DNA of 64,000 nucleotides, taken from contig NZ_JANXMU010000040.1 of assembly GCF_025354435.1 (NCBI RefSeq), positions 1 to 64,000 on the forward strand, read 5' to 3'. A program made the position numbers and the translations under genes. The first letter of the stretch is position 1. Every line of letters starts with the position of its first letter. Positions 43,410 to 52,865 of this stretch are shown here, one piece after another. The notes beneath the pieces were generated by a model that had not been told where the DNA came from, made no database searches, and was given only the letters and a program-made list of their open reading frames with translations. Origin of the DNA: Rhodoferax sp. GTDB taxonomy: Bacteria; Pseudomonadota; Gammaproteobacteria; Burkholderiales; Burkholderiaceae_C.

Positions 43410-43587
43410 TTTCAATCCTGTAGTACTGGTACGCTCCGGCCAAGCCGAGCACGTTGAAGTTATAAATTAGCCACAAAACATTGCGGTGTTTCCGTGCCGA
43501 TTCTAGCTACCGCGTTCACGCAAAAATAGATGATGCTTTGGGCTACCGCAATAACGGCGCTGTCATCACTCCTGCATTCTCCACCAG

Positions 43588-43622
43588 CAAAAAGCCCCGC
43601 CAGTCTCACAACTGCGGGGCTC
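43588..43622 (-). terminator. Rho-independent terminator after htpG
   Basis: On the minus strand AGCCCCGC, a 13-base loop, GCGGGGCT, then TTTTTG. It is 80-odd bases after the htpG stop, with repeat A between them. Confidence 0.85.
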
Positions 43623-43639
43623 TTCAATAGCACAAGTGC

Positions 43640-43700
43640 TATGAATTAAATAGCTGCCAGCGTAGGTGAAACATACGCCAGAGCCACTTTTCGCTCAAAT
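43640..43700. repeat. Repeat A copy after htpG
   Basis: CTATGAATTAAATAGCTGCC, AGCGTAGGTGAAACATACGC, CAGAGCC. Located between the htpG stop and its terminator. Confidence 0.75.
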
Positions 43701-43704
43701 CCAC

Positions 43705-45684
43705 TTACACCAGCAAGGCATTCACCCGCTTGACGTAAGCCGCCGGATCGGCTGGCAAACCGCCTTCGGCCAGCAGCGCCTGGTCAAACAAGATGTGCGC
43801 CAAATCGTTGAAGTGCACCGAGCCCTCCAGTTTCTTCACCAGGGCGTGCTCGGCGTTGACTTCCAGCACCGGCTTGACTTCGGGGGCGGTCTGGCCGGCT
43901 TGCTTGAGCATGCGGGCGAGCTGGGTGCTCATGCCGTCGTCTTGCACCACCAGGCAGGCGGGGCTGTCGACCAGGCGGGTGGTGACGCGCACGTCTTCGG
44001 CCTTGTCTTTCAGGGCTTCTTTCAGCTTGGCCAGCAGGGGTTTGAAAGTTTCGGCAGCGGCTTCGGCGGCTTTCTTTTCGTCTTCGTCGAGCAGCTTGCC
44101 CAGATCCACCGCACCCTTGGCGACGGACTGCATCGGCGTGCCGTCGAAGTCTTGCAGGTAGTTCAGCGCCCATTCGTCCACGCGGTCGGTCATCAACAGC
44201 ACTTCGATGCCCTTTTTCTTGAAGACTTCGAGCTGCGGGCTGTTCTTGGCGGCGGCGGCGTTGTCGGCGGTGATGTAGTAGATGGCTTCCTGGCCTTCTT
44301 TCATGCGCGCCTTGTACTCCGCCAGCGACACGGTGGTGGTGTCGGTGGTGTTGCTGGCAAAGCGCAGCAGCTTGGCCAGGCGGTCGCGGTTGGCGAAGTC
44401 TTCGCCCAGGCCTTCTTTGAGCACCGCGCCGAATTCGGCATAGAACTGGCTGTACTTGCCGACCAGGGCCTTGTCTTCGTCGCTGATGACATCGGTGACA
44501 TCGCCGGTGGCTTCAGGCAGCGCGTTGTGCTTGGCCAAATCTTCCAGCATGCCCAGCACGCGCTTGGTGCAGCCTTCGCGGATGGCTTTGACATCGCGGC
44601 TTTCCTGCAGCAGCTCGCGGCTCACGTTCAGCGGCAGATCGGCGGAATCGACCACGCCCTTGACGAAGCGCAGGTAGCTGGGCAGCAGGGCTTCGGCATC
44701 GTCCATGATGAAGACGCGCTTCACGTACAGCTTCAAGCCGCCCTTTTTGTCGCGGTTCCACAGGTCTTGCGGTGCCTTGCCAGGAACAAACAGCAGCTGG
44801 GTGTATTCGGTGCTGCCTTCGACGCGGTTGTGGGTGTGGGCCAGCGGGGCTTCGAAGTCGTGGCTGATCTGCTTGTAGAAGTCGTCGTACTGTTCCTGGC
44901 TGATGTCTTTCTTGGCACGGGCCCAGATGGCGCTGGCTTTGTTGACGGTTTCCCATTCGCCGGTGTTGACCATGCCACCGGGTTGGCGGCCGCCAGCCTC
45001 ATCCTCGGGGTTGATCAGGTCGCCGTCTTTCCACTCTTCCTTTTCCATCAGGATGGGCAGGCTGATGTGGTCGGAGTATTTGCCGATGATGGACTTGAGC
45101 TTCCAGGCGGATGCGTAGTCGAGTGCGTCGTCGCGCAGATGCAGGATGACGCTGGTGCCGCGCTTTTCGCGGGTGATGCCTTCGACTTCGAACGCGCCGC
45201 CACCGCTGGCACCGCCGTCGCTGGACCAGCGCACGCCTTCATTCGCAGGCGTACCGGCACGGCGGGATTCGACGGTGATGCGGTCGGCCACGATGAAGCC
45301 AGAGTAAAAGCCCACGCCGAACTGGCCGATGAGCTGGGAGTCGGCCTTTTGGTCGCCCGACATCTTGCTGACGAAGTCCTTGGTGCCGCTCTTGGCGATG
45401 GTGCCCAGGTTGTCGATGGCTTCCTGCTGCGTCAGGCCGATGCCGTTGTCGGTGATAGTCAGGGTTTTGGCATCCTTGTCGAAGGCCACGCGGACTTCGA
45501 GGTTGGGCGCATCTTCGTACAGCGCGGGGTTGCCGATGGCCTCAAAGCGCAGCTTGTCGCACGCGTCGGAGGCGTTGGACACCAACTCACGCATGAAAAT
45601 TTCCTTATTGGAATACAGCGCGTGGGTGACGAGGTGCAGCAGTTGGGCCACTTCGGCCTGGAAGGAAAGCGTTTGCTTGGTCAT
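43705..45684 (-). CDS. htpG: Chaperone HtpG (Hsp90)
   Basis: 659 residues from the ATG at 45684, where the family start [19 protein letters not shown] occurs; an in-frame ATG 22 codons earlier is unlikely. The N-terminal ATPase shows [40 protein letters not shown] and the [19 protein letters not shown] lid region. The middle and C-terminal dimer domains follow to ARMLKQAG. It is the bacterial Hsp90, aiding folding under heat and other stress. A sigma-32-like promoter sits upstream and a hairpin terminator downstream, so it is probably transcribed alone. Confidence 0.97.
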   Translation of the reverse strand: MTKQTLSFQAEVAQLLHLVTHALYSNKEIFMRELVSNASDACDKLRFEAIGNPALYEDAPNLEVRVAFDKDAKTLTITDNGIGLTQQEAIDNLGTIAKSGTKDFVSKMSGDQKADSQLIGQFGVGFYSGFIVADRITVESRRAGTPANEGVRWSSDGGASGGGAFEVEGITREKRGTSVILHLRDDALDYASAWKLKSIIGKYSDHISLPILMEKEEWKDGDLINPEDEAGGRQPGGMVNTGEWETVNKASAIWARAKKDISQEQYDDFYKQISHDFEAPLAHTHNRVEGSTEYTQLLFVPGKAPQDLWNRDKKGGLKLYVKRVFIMDDAEALLPSYLRFVKGVVDSADLPLNVSRELLQESRDVKAIREGCTKRVLGMLEDLAKHNALPEATGDVTDVISDEDKALVGKYSQFYAEFGAVLKEGLGEDFANRDRLAKLLRFASNTTDTTTVSLAEYKARMKEGQEAIYYITADNAAAAKNSPQLEVFKKKGIEVLLMTDRVDEWALNYLQDFDGTPMQSVAKGAVDLGKLLDEDEKKAAEAAAETFKPLLAKLKEALKDKAEDVRVTTRLVDSPACLVVQDDGMSTQLARMLKQAGQTAPEVKPVLEVNAEHALVKKLEGSVHFNDLAHILFDQALLAEGGLPADPAAYVKRVNALLV

Positions 45685-45755
45685 GTTCGTGTGGTTGTAG
45701 GTGTCAAAAAGAGGTGTCGGCGGCTCTCTGTGGCAGAGGCGACCGGGCAAGCTTC

Positions 45756-45783
45756 AATTATGGCCGGGCGGGCCGATTGCAAG
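45756..45783 (-). promoter_or_regulatory. Possible sigma-32 heat-shock promoter for htpG
   Basis: On the minus strand CTTGCAA, 13 bases, then CCATAATT, close to the sigma-32 pattern CTTGAAA-N13-CCCCATNT. It lies 72 bases before the htpG start codon. Assignment is by consensus only. Confidence 0.45.
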
Positions 45784-45901
45784 TCCCATGTTGGCGACGT
45801 TGTCAATGAACTTTTGAATTTGTAAATGGCTGTTACAAAACACCGATTAAAAAACAAGCGATTGTGCGCATTAATTGTCTGTGTCACACCCCCCTGCGAC
45901 G

Positions 45902-46537
45902 ATGATGGCTGCCGCCTTTCCGGGCGTGGGTATCGGCCTGCTGGGCGTGTCGCTGGCCTTTGGCCTGACGGTGGTGACGGGTGCGTACGCCCTGGGACCC
46001 ATCTCGGGCGGCCACTTCAACCCCGCGGTGTCGATCGGTCTGGCCGTGGGCAAGCGCTTCCCCGCGTCGGGTCTGCCGGGCTACATCATTTCGCAGGTGC
46101 TGGGCGCTTGCGCGGCAGCGGGCGTGCTGTACCTGATCGTCTCGGGCAAGGCCGACTTTGATGCGGCCAAGGCTTTCACCGGTGCCGGTGCATTCGCTAC
46201 CAATGGTTTTGGTGTCAACTCCCCCGGCGGGTTCAGCATGCAGTCGGTGCTGATCTGCGAAGTGGTGATGACCGCCATCTTCCTGATCGTGATTCTGGGT
46301 TCTACCGCCAAGCGCGCTGCCGGTGCCTTTGGTGGCCTGAGCATCGGCCTGTGCCTGACCCTCATCCACCTGGTGTCCATCCCCGTGTCCAACACCTCGG
46401 TGAACCCCGCCCGTAGCACCGGCCCCGCGCTGTTTGTGCCCGGTGCCATGGGTGATTTGTGGCTGTTCTGGGTGGCCCCCATCGTGGGCGCTATCCTCGG
46501 TGCAGTCATTTACAACGTGCTGCTCAGCGACGAGTAA
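45902..46537 (+). CDS. aqpZ: Aquaporin Z-like channel lacking its first membrane helix
   Basis: From the ATG at 45902 the product is 211 residues (AqpZ is about 230). Both pore loops are intact, GGHFNPAVS and [10 protein letters not shown], and helices 2-6 are clear. Family proteins begin with roughly 20-25 residues of helix 1 (E-FFGTFWLV-GGCGSAV-LA) before [19 protein letters not shown]. Here the frame upstream gives only [10 protein letters not shown], and no other frame encodes the missing helix. The 5' end looks replaced. With one helix gone the topology would flip or fail, so this may be a recent pseudogene. A hairpin terminator follows. Confidence 0.75.
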   Translation: MMAAAFPGVGIGLLGVSLAFGLTVVTGAYALGPISGGHFNPAVSIGLAVGKRFPASGLPGYIISQVLGACAAAGVLYLIVSGKADFDAAKAFTGAGAFATNGFGVNSPGGFSMQSVLICEVVMTAIFLIVILGSTAKRAAGAFGGLSIGLCLTLIHLVSIPVSNTSVNPARSTGPALFVPGAMGDLWLFWVAPIVGAILGAVIYNVLLSDE

Positions 46538-46540
46538 TTT

Positions 46541-46600
46541 TTAAGCTTTTTAGGCCGCTAGCGCATATGGAATATGCGCTAGTAGCTACTAAAAGCATAG
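46541..46600. repeat. Repeat A copy after aqpZ
   Basis: TTTTTAGGCCGCTAGCGCAT, ATGGAATATGCGCTAGTAGC, TACTAAAAGCATAG. The core GCGCATATGGAATATGCGC is palindromic. Its tail matches the copy at 57522 closely. Confidence 0.85.
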
Positions 46601-46605
46601 TGTCC

Positions 46606-46634
46606 AAAAAGCCGCGATCCGTCGCGGCTTTTTT
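46606..46634. terminator. Rho-independent terminator between aqpZ and the EamA gene
   Basis: AAAAAGCCGCGA TCCG TCGCGGCTTTTTT: a perfect 12-bp stem with A and T runs on both sides, so it serves both convergent genes. Confidence 0.9.
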
Positions 46635-46641
46635 GTGTGCG

Positions 46642-47553
46642 TCAGGTTTTACGGGCGGCACGCAAGGCCACCAGCCCGGCGATCACCACGATGGCCCCGC
46701 CCAGCACCGTGGTGGCGCGCGGCACCTCGTGGAAGAACAGGTAACCCCAGGTGGGAGCCCACAGCATGCCGGTGTACTCGAACGGCGTGACGATGCTGGC
46801 GCGGGCCATGCGGTAGGCGCTGGTGAGAAACAACGTGCCCACAGCGGCCACCACGCCGCAGACCGCCATCAGCATGCCGTCCAGCACGGCGGGCTGCACC
46901 CAGGGGCGCACCAGGAACGACAAGCTGGGGTGCTCGGCCCGCACAATGCCCAGCTGGTGCAAAACCAAGGCGGTAACCAAGGCACCCACCAGAAAAAACG
47001 CATTCTGGTGGAACGACATCACCGACGCGGCCTGGCTGGTACCCAGCCTGCGTGCCATCAGCATGGAGCTGCTGTACATGGCCGCCGACAGCAATGACAG
47101 CAGCGCGGCGGGCTCAAACAGGCCGCTGCCGGGCTGCAGCATCACCATCACCCCGGCAAAGCCCACCACCACCGCCAGCCAGACTTTCCAGCTGGATTTT
47201 TCGCCCAGAAACGGCCCGGCCAGCGCGGTGACGAACAAGGGCACGGTGAAATACAGCGCCACCGCATCGGCCAGCGGCAACGCCGGAAACGCCATGTAGT
47301 AGGCCGTGTAAGAGACAAACAAAATCAGCGCGCGCAGAGCCAGGATGCCCCAGCGGGACGTGAACAGGGCCCGCCAACCTACCTCGTGCTGCACCAGGGC
47401 CAGCAGTACCGGCACCCCGACCAGCGAGCGGATGGCCACCACCTCGGTGAGTGGATAGGCCCCGCTGACCTGCTTGATGATCGCGTCCTGCAGCGAGAAC
47501 ACGAGAACGCCCAGGCACAAACACAAGATGCCGCGCGCGGTGTGGTTTTGCAT
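46642..47553 (-). CDS. EamA/DMT-family exporter
   Basis: 303 residues with ten hydrophobic helices in two EamA repeats. The first half has GILCLCLGVLVFSLQDAIIK, AIRSLVGVPVLLALVQ and the AYYMAFPALPLADAVALYFT motif before VPLFVTALAGPFLGEK. The second half has YRMARASIVTPFEYTGMLWA and ATTVLGGAIVVIAGLVALRA. Members export amino acids or metabolites across the inner membrane. The C-terminus is basic (RAARKT). It ends at a shared bidirectional terminator; substrate unknown. Confidence 0.88.
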   Translation of the reverse strand: MQNHTARGILCLCLGVLVFSLQDAIIKQVSGAYPLTEVVAIRSLVGVPVLLALVQHEVGWRALFTSRWGILALRALILFVSYTAYYMAFPALPLADAVALYFTVPLFVTALAGPFLGEKSSWKVWLAVVVGFAGVMVMLQPGSGLFEPAALLSLLSAAMYSSSMLMARRLGTSQAASVMSFHQNAFFLVGALVTALVLHQLGIVRAEHPSLSFLVRPWVQPAVLDGMLMAVCGVVAAVGTLFLTSAYRMARASIVTPFEYTGMLWAPTWGYLFFHEVPRATTVLGGAIVVIAGLVALRAARKT

Positions 47554-47618
47554 AAAAAAACGGATGAAAAAAAGGGCCGGACTTGGCAGCCCGGCCCTTG
47601 GGGTCTAGAGGCTGCGGG

Positions 47619-49235
47619 TCAGGCGGTTGCCGAGGCCCGTTCGGCCAGCACGCCGTCCAGCCAGTCCACCCGCATTTCCGGCACGGCAGTGATCAGCTTG
47701 CGAGTGTAGGGGTGCTCGGGGTTGTGGAAGATCTTATCGGTCTGGTCAAACGCCACAAACTGGCCTTGCAGCATCACCGCCGTACGGTGGGCGATGCGGT
47801 GCACAACGTCCAGGTCGTGGGTGATCAGCACATACGACAGGCCCAGCTCGGACTGCAGCTTGCGCAGCAGCTTGAGGATTTCCTCGGCCACCAGCGGGTC
47901 GAGTGCCGAAGTGGGCTCGTCCAGGATGATCAGCTCAGGCTTGGCGGCCAGGGCGCGGGCAATGCATACGCGCTGCTTTTGCCCACCCGACAACTGGCCG
48001 GGGCGGCGCTGCAAAAACTCTACCGGCAACTCCACCAGCGCCATCAGCTCCTTAGCGCGCTCCAGCACGGCCTGGCGGCCCAGGCCAAAGTAGAACTGCA
48101 CCGGGCGGCCCACGATGTCCAGCAGGTTGTGCCGGGGGTTGATGGCCACGTCGGGGATCTGGTAGACCAACTGGATGCGGCGCTTGAGCTCTTTGTCGCG
48201 GGCCTTGAGTGCGCGCGGCAAGGCCTTGCCCTGGAAGATGATTTCGCCGCTTTTGGGCGGCAGCAGCCCGGTGACGATGCGCGCCAGGGTGGATTTGCCC
48301 GAGCCGGATTCGCCCACCACGGCCACGGTTTCACCGCCTTTGACATCCAGCGACACGCCTTTGACCACATGGAAATCGCCGTAGAAAGCGTGGCAGTCTT
48401 TGATAGACAGCACGGTTTCCGGCTTGACGGTGGCCTCGTTGGCGCGCTCGCTGGCCGCGGCACCGCGCACGGCCACCAGCCGGGCGGTGTAGTCCTGGTT
48501 GGCGTGGCTCAGGATTTGCTGGGTTTCGCCTTCTTCCACCTCTTTGCCGTGGCGCAGCACCTTGATGCGGTCGGCCACCTGGGCCACCACGGCCAGGTCG
48601 TGGGTGATGTAGAGCGCGGCGGTGTTGTACTGTTTGATCAGCGATTTGAGCAGGATCAGCACCTCGATCTGGGTGGTTACGTCGAGCGCGGTGGTGGGTT
48701 CGTCCAACACCAGCACGTCGGGGCGGCACGACATGGCCATGGCCGCCATGGCGCGCTGCAACTGGCCGCCCGAGGCCTGGTGCGGGTAGCGGGCCCCAAA
48801 GGTGTCGGGGTTGGGCAGGTCCAGCGATTTGAAGAGCTGGCGCGCCCAGGCCTCGGCCTCGGTGCGGGTCATCAGCTTATGCAGCAGCGGAGCCTCGCAG
48901 ACCTGGTCCATCAGGGTGTGGACCGGGTTGAAGGCCGCCGAGGCCGACTGGGCGATGTAGGCCACGCGTTTGCCGCGCACGCTGCGCCGACCTTCGGCGT
49001 TGAGGGCGCGGATGTTCACCCCGTCCAGAATGATTTCGCCCCCGGCAATGTGCACCCCGGCGCGGGCGTAGCACATGCTGGACAGGCCGATGGTGGATTT
49101 ACCGGCCCCGCTCTCGCCAATCAGGCCCAGCACCTCGCCCTTGCGCAGGTTGAGGTCTACGTTGTCCACGATGGCGTTGCCCGCCAGGCTCTCCAGGCGC
49201 AGCCCTTTGATTTGCAGAATGATCTTTTCGTCCAT
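47619..49235 (-). CDS. Fused double ATPase of a family-5 ABC importer
   Basis: 538 residues from the ATG at 49235. Two complete ABC domains are joined. The first has Walker A GESGAGKST, signature ASGGQLQRAMAAMAM and Walker B VLVLDEPTTALD. The second has [24 protein letters not shown] and [12 protein letters not shown], ending in HPYTRKLITAVPEMR. This DppD-DppF fusion is seen in YejF- or GsiA-like systems. All motifs are intact, in contrast to the broken OppF-like gene at 7492. It is the last gene of the operon that starts with the binding protein at 52865; 16 bases separate it from the permease. Confidence 0.92.
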   Translation of the reverse strand: MDEKIILQIKGLRLESLAGNAIVDNVDLNLRKGEVLGLIGESGAGKSTIGLSSMCYARAGVHIAGGEIILDGVNIRALNAEGRRSVRGKRVAYIAQSASAAFNPVHTLMDQVCEAPLLHKLMTRTEAEAWARQLFKSLDLPNPDTFGARYPHQASGGQLQRAMAAMAMSCRPDVLVLDEPTTALDVTTQIEVLILLKSLIKQYNTAALYITHDLAVVAQVADRIKVLRHGKEVEEGETQQILSHANQDYTARLVAVRGAAASERANEATVKPETVLSIKDCHAFYGDFHVVKGVSLDVKGGETVAVVGESGSGKSTLARIVTGLLPPKSGEIIFQGKALPRALKARDKELKRRIQLVYQIPDVAINPRHNLLDIVGRPVQFYFGLGRQAVLERAKELMALVELPVEFLQRRPGQLSGGQKQRVCIARALAAKPELIILDEPTSALDPLVAEEILKLLRKLQSELGLSYVLITHDLDVVHRIAHRTAVMLQGQFVAFDQTDKIFHNPEHPYTRKLITAVPEMRVDWLDGVLAERASATA

Positions 49236-49251
49236 GGTGAAACCGTCTTTC

Positions 49252-50085
49252 TTAAAGTTCTGCTTGTGCACCGGAGGGGCGTGCGTCCATGGACAACATC
49301 CAGTCCACCACCAGGTTCACCGACACGGTGAGCAGCGCAATGGTGGCGGCGGGGTAGATCGGGGCCATCATCCCGAAGTTGATGGCGGCGGCATTTTCAC
49401 GCACCATGCCACCCAGGTCGGCGTACGGCGGCTGGATGCCCAGGCCCAGGAACGACAGCCCGGCGATGAACAAAAAGTTGAAGCAAAAGCGCAGGCCAAA
49501 CTCCGACACCAGCGGTGCCCAGGCGTTGGGCAAAATCTCGCGGCTGATGATCCACCACAGGCCTTCGCCCCGCAGGCGCGCAGCTTCCACGTATTCCATC
49601 ACCGACAAATTCATGCCTAACGCCCGCGCCAGGCGGAACACGCGGGTGGAGTCCAGCACGGCGATGGTCAAAATCAGCACCGGGATGCTGGAGCCAAACA
49701 CACCCAACACGATGAGTGCAAAGATCAGGCCGGGAATCGACAGCATCACATCTACCAGGCGGCTGAAAAACACATCCACCCAGCCGCCCACCACAGCGCT
49801 GACGAAGCCCAGCACGATGCCGATAAAGAATGACAGCAGGGTGATGGCCAGGGCCACGCCAATCGTCATGCGTGTGCCGTACAGAATGCGGGTGAACATG
49901 TCGCGCCCGATCTGGTCGCCGCCCAGCCACATGGTCTTGGAGGGCTCGGCCCAGGTCTCGCCGATGTTGGCCGACTGGGCATACGGGGCCAGCCAGGGGG
50001 TAAACAGGGCGACGAAGATGAATAGCGCCACCACGGTCAGGCCAAACCAGGCCGACAGGGTGGGTTTTTGTCCGAAGAGTTTCAT
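49252..50085 (-). CDS. ABC transporter permease, DppC type
   Basis: 277 residues from the ATG at 50085 (MKLFGQKPTLSAWFGLTVVA), with AAGGAAGA upstream; an earlier ATG in the frame would overlap the previous gene. The signature regions are GGDQIGRDMFTRILYGTRMT, FFSRLVDVMLSIPGLIFALI, and the EAA loop YVEAARLRGEGLWWIISREI. It ends with LGGMVRENAAAINFGM, the usual C-terminal DppC segment. It forms the channel with the DppB-type permease just upstream. Confidence 0.92.
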   Translation of the reverse strand: MKLFGQKPTLSAWFGLTVVALFIFVALFTPWLAPYAQSANIGETWAEPSKTMWLGGDQIGRDMFTRILYGTRMTIGVALAITLLSFFIGIVLGFVSAVVGGWVDVFFSRLVDVMLSIPGLIFALIVLGVFGSSIPVLILTIAVLDSTRVFRLARALGMNLSVMEYVEAARLRGEGLWWIISREILPNAWAPLVSEFGLRFCFNFLFIAGLSFLGLGIQPPYADLGGMVRENAAAINFGMMAPIYPAATIALLTVSVNLVVDWMLSMDARPSGAQAEL

Positions 50086-50104
50086 GGGGATCTTCCTTGT
50101 TCTT

Positions 50105-51052
50105 TTAGCGCTTATGGCGCAGGCGGGGATTGACCAGAATGACCAGAATGTCGGCCACGGTATTGAGCAGCACAAACACCATGGCAAATACCAGGCCGCA
50201 GGCCTGGATCACCGGCACGTCGCGCTTGGACACGGCATCCACCATCAACTGGCCCAGGCCAGGGTAGACAAACACCGCTTCGATCACCACCACACCCACC
50301 ACCAGGTAGGCCAGGTTCAGAGCAATCACAGTGATGATGGGCGCGGCCGCGTTGGGCAGGGCGTGGCGGGTGATGACGCGCCCGCGTTTGGCACCCTTGA
50401 GGAAAGCCATTTCAATGTAGGGCGTGGACATCACCGACAGCACCGAGCTGCGCGTCATGCGCAACATGTGTGCGGCCACCAGCAGGGTCAGCGTGATGGC
50501 GGGCAGCGTGGTCTGGTAGACCCGCTCACTGAAAGGCATGCCCTTGAACACCGTGGACAGCGAAGGGAACCAGTCCACGTTCACCGAAAAGAAGATGATC
50601 AGCAGGTAGGCGATGAAAAACTCGGGCAACGAGATGGCAATCAGCGACAGGATGTTGGCCAGCTTGTCGGAAATCTTGCCTTCGTTGATCGCGGAATACA
50701 CCCCCAGGCCCACCGCCACCGGAATCGCAATCAGCGCTGCGTAGCCTGCCAGGAACATGGTGTTGCCCAGACGCGGCAGAATTTCGTCCACGATCACGCG
50801 CTTATTCGTCAGCGCGATGCCCAGGTCGCCATGCAGCACACCGGTCAGCCAGTGCCAGTAGCGCATGTAGGAGGGAATGTCGTAGCCCAGCTCCTTGCGG
50901 AAGATGGCCAGCGCATCGGGCGTAGCCCCTTGGCCCAGCACCGCCGAAGCCACATCACCGGGCAGGATTTCGGTGCACACAAAAATCAACACCGACACTG
51001 CTAACAGGGTCAGTACGCCTAAAAAAAAGCGGTTCAATATCAGTTTCGCCAT
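50105..51052 (-). CDS. ABC transporter permease, DppB type
   Basis: 315 residues from the ATG at 51052 (MAKLILNRFFLGVLTLLAVS). TEILPGDVASAVLGQGATPD and LGYDIPSYMRYWHWLTGVLH are the periplasmic loop features of DppB; the EAA loop is in YIEMAFLKGAKRGRVITRHA. The substrate path residues cannot be assigned. Gap to the upstream binding-protein gene is 244 bases and holds a repeat B copy, so expression of the membrane part may be lower than that of the binding protein. Confidence 0.92.
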   Translation of the reverse strand: MAKLILNRFFLGVLTLLAVSVLIFVCTEILPGDVASAVLGQGATPDALAIFRKELGYDIPSYMRYWHWLTGVLHGDLGIALTNKRVIVDEILPRLGNTMFLAGYAALIAIPVAVGLGVYSAINEGKISDKLANILSLIAISLPEFFIAYLLIIFFSVNVDWFPSLSTVFKGMPFSERVYQTTLPAITLTLLVAAHMLRMTRSSVLSVMSTPYIEMAFLKGAKRGRVITRHALPNAAAPIITVIALNLAYLVVGVVVIEAVFVYPGLGQLMVDAVSKRDVPVIQACGLVFAMVFVLLNTVADILVILVNPRLRHKR

Positions 51053-51199
51053 AGCAATTTCCGAGTGGGCAGTAGGGCAACGCAAGCGGTTGACCCAAAA
51101 AAAGCGGAGTGGAACCAAGCTCCACCCCGCCCATCCGTTACAGGAGCTGAACGGGGCAGTTAACGACTTACCCCTCGGCTAAATACGCCACGCATGCCG

Positions 51200-51297
51200 T
51201 TCAGGAACACCGCAGAACTGGCTATGCCAGGCTGCTGGTGTTGCCCCCTGCAAGGGGGTTGGCGGAAACACGCAGTGTGTAGCCTGGGGGTGCGCGT
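51200..51297 (+). repeat. Repeat B copy 5, inside an ABC operon
   Basis: Contains CTGGCTATGCCAG, CCCCCTGCAAGGGGG and the AGCCTGGGGGTGCGCG end. It lies directly after the binding-protein stop and before the permease gene, the only copy found between two co-directional operon genes. Confidence 0.85.
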
Positions 51298-52865
51298 TAA
51301 ATAAACCAGCCCTTTTCAGCGATACGGTCATCGGCCAAGTCGTAACGGCCAGAGACTGTCAAACCTCCCAGCTTGGTGTTGTATGCGTCGATGTAGTCCT
51401 GCACTGCAAAACACACCATGCCGGAGTTTTCTTTGATCAGCTCCTGGCAGCGGGCGTACATTTCTTCGCGCTTGGGCTGGTCCAGCTCGACACGGGCGGC
51501 CACCAGCAGCTTCTCGAACTCGGGGTTGTTGAAGTGGGTGTCGTTCCAGGTGGTGTTGGCCTTGAAGGTGCTGGTCAACTGGTTGTCGATGGTGGGGCGG
51601 TTGCCCCAGTACACGGCGCAGAAGGGTTGCTTGAGCCACACGTTGTCCCAGTAGCCGTCGCCCGAGACGCGCTTCAGGTCCAGCTGGATACCGGCTTTGG
51701 ACAGCGATTCCTGGAACACCTGGCCGCTGTCGGTGGCACCCGAGAAGGCGCCTTCCGAGACTTGCAGTTCGATGGCACCGGTGATGTTGGCCTTTTTGAA
51801 GAAAAACTTGGCCTTGTCGGGATCGTAGGCGTGTAGCTTTTGCTTGGGGTCGTAGTACTTCATCTTCGCGCCTACGGTGTGGTCGTTGCCGATGGAGGCG
51901 TAGCCCGAGAACACGTTGTCCACGATCTTCTTGCGGTCGATGCCGAACTTCAGCGCCATCATCAGGTCCGGGTTGCTGAAGGGCGACTTGTCGGTGTGCG
52001 CCACAAAGGCGAAGCGGTTACCGGCACCCGGTGTGCGCGACAGCTTGATGCCCTTGCTCTTGGCCAGCAGCCCGGCGGTCTTGGGGTCCACGCGGTTGAT
52101 CACATCCACCTGGCCGGTCACCAGTGCCTGGGTACGGGCAGCGGCGTCGCCGATGTAGCGCAGTTCCACGCGGTCAAAGTTGCCGCGGTTGGGCTTCCAG
52201 TAGTTGCCGGGCTTGCGCTTGAAGGTGGCGCGCACACCGGGCTGGAACTCTTCCAACAGGTAGGCACCGGTGCCATCGGGCTTGCTGAAATCGGTCGTGC
52301 CATTGGGCACCACGATGATGTGGTAATCGCTCAGGTTAAATGGCAAATCCAGGTTGCCATTGGTCATCAAAATCTGGATTTGCGTGGGCGAGAGTTTCTT
52401 GATCTCTTTGATATCGGCCAACAGTGCTTTGGCGGGCGATTTGGTTTCGCCACGGTGCATATTGATCGAGTAAATGACATCGTCGGCATCCAGTGTTTTG
52501 CCGGATGCAAAGGTAATGCCTTTGCGGATATTGAAAATCCAGTCGGTAGCACCGGGTTTGACTTCCCAGTTTTCAAACAACTCGCCAGTGGCGTCGCCGT
52601 TGTCGGCCACTTCCACCAGGTTGTTCCAGAGCATCAGGCTGATGTTGATCATCACCGAGTCGGCATAGGTGCGGGGGTCAAAGCTGTCAGAAGCCGAGCC
52701 ACCTTCCACGCCCATGCGCAGGGTTCCGCCCTTTTTTGGTGCACCTTGGGCCATGGCTGGCATGGCACCAAAGGTCGCTGACAAACCAAAAGCAGCGGCA
52801 CCGGTGATCAGTTGGCGGCGGTCCAGAATGATCCTCGATTCTGGGTTGATGTCGTTCATTGGCAT
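51297..52865 (-). CDS. ABC transporter substrate-binding protein, family 5, Tat-type signal
   Basis: 522 residues. AAGGAA lies 8 bases before the ATG at 52865. The N-terminus has RRQLITGAAAFGLSATFGAM ending in AMAQ, a twin-arginine signal, so the protein may be exported folded. Family-5 hallmarks follow: DSFDPRTYADSVMINISLML, LFENWEVKPGATDWIFNIRK, and GKTLDADDVIYSINMHRG. Ligands of this subgroup include peptides and opines. It heads the operon encoding two permeases and a fused ATPase. Regulation is not evident; the upstream stretch is 657 bases without a gene. Confidence 0.9.
   Translation of the reverse strand: MPMNDINPESRIILDRRQLITGAAAFGLSATFGAMPAMAQGAPKKGGTLRMGVEGGSASDSFDPRTYADSVMINISLMLWNNLVEVADNGDATGELFENWEVKPGATDWIFNIRKGITFASGKTLDADDVIYSINMHRGETKSPAKALLADIKEIKKLSPTQIQILMTNGNLDLPFNLSDYHIIVVPNGTTDFSKPDGTGAYLLEEFQPGVRATFKRKPGNYWKPNRGNFDRVELRYIGDAAARTQALVTGQVDVINRVDPKTAGLLAKSKGIKLSRTPGAGNRFAFVAHTDKSPFSNPDLMMALKFGIDRKKIVDNVFSGYASIGNDHTVGAKMKYYDPKQKLHAYDPDKAKFFFKKANITGAIELQVSEGAFSGATDSGQVFQESLSKAGIQLDLKRVSGDGYWDNVWLKQPFCAVYWGNRPTIDNQLTSTFKANTTWNDTHFNNPEFEKLLVAARVELDQPKREEMYARCQELIKENSGMVCFAVQDYIDAYNTKLGGLTVSGRYDLADDRIAEKGWFI

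Noticed and set aside
43666-45825. 719-codon frame on the plus strand opposite htpG
   Set aside because: A mirror of a highly conserved gene with strong codon bias; composition is Val/Gly/His-rich in the way typical of antisense shadows.
45826-46161. 111-codon plus-strand frame overlapping the aquaporin 5' end
   Set aside because: Examined as the possible source of the missing helix; its translation is not membrane-like or aquaporin-like.
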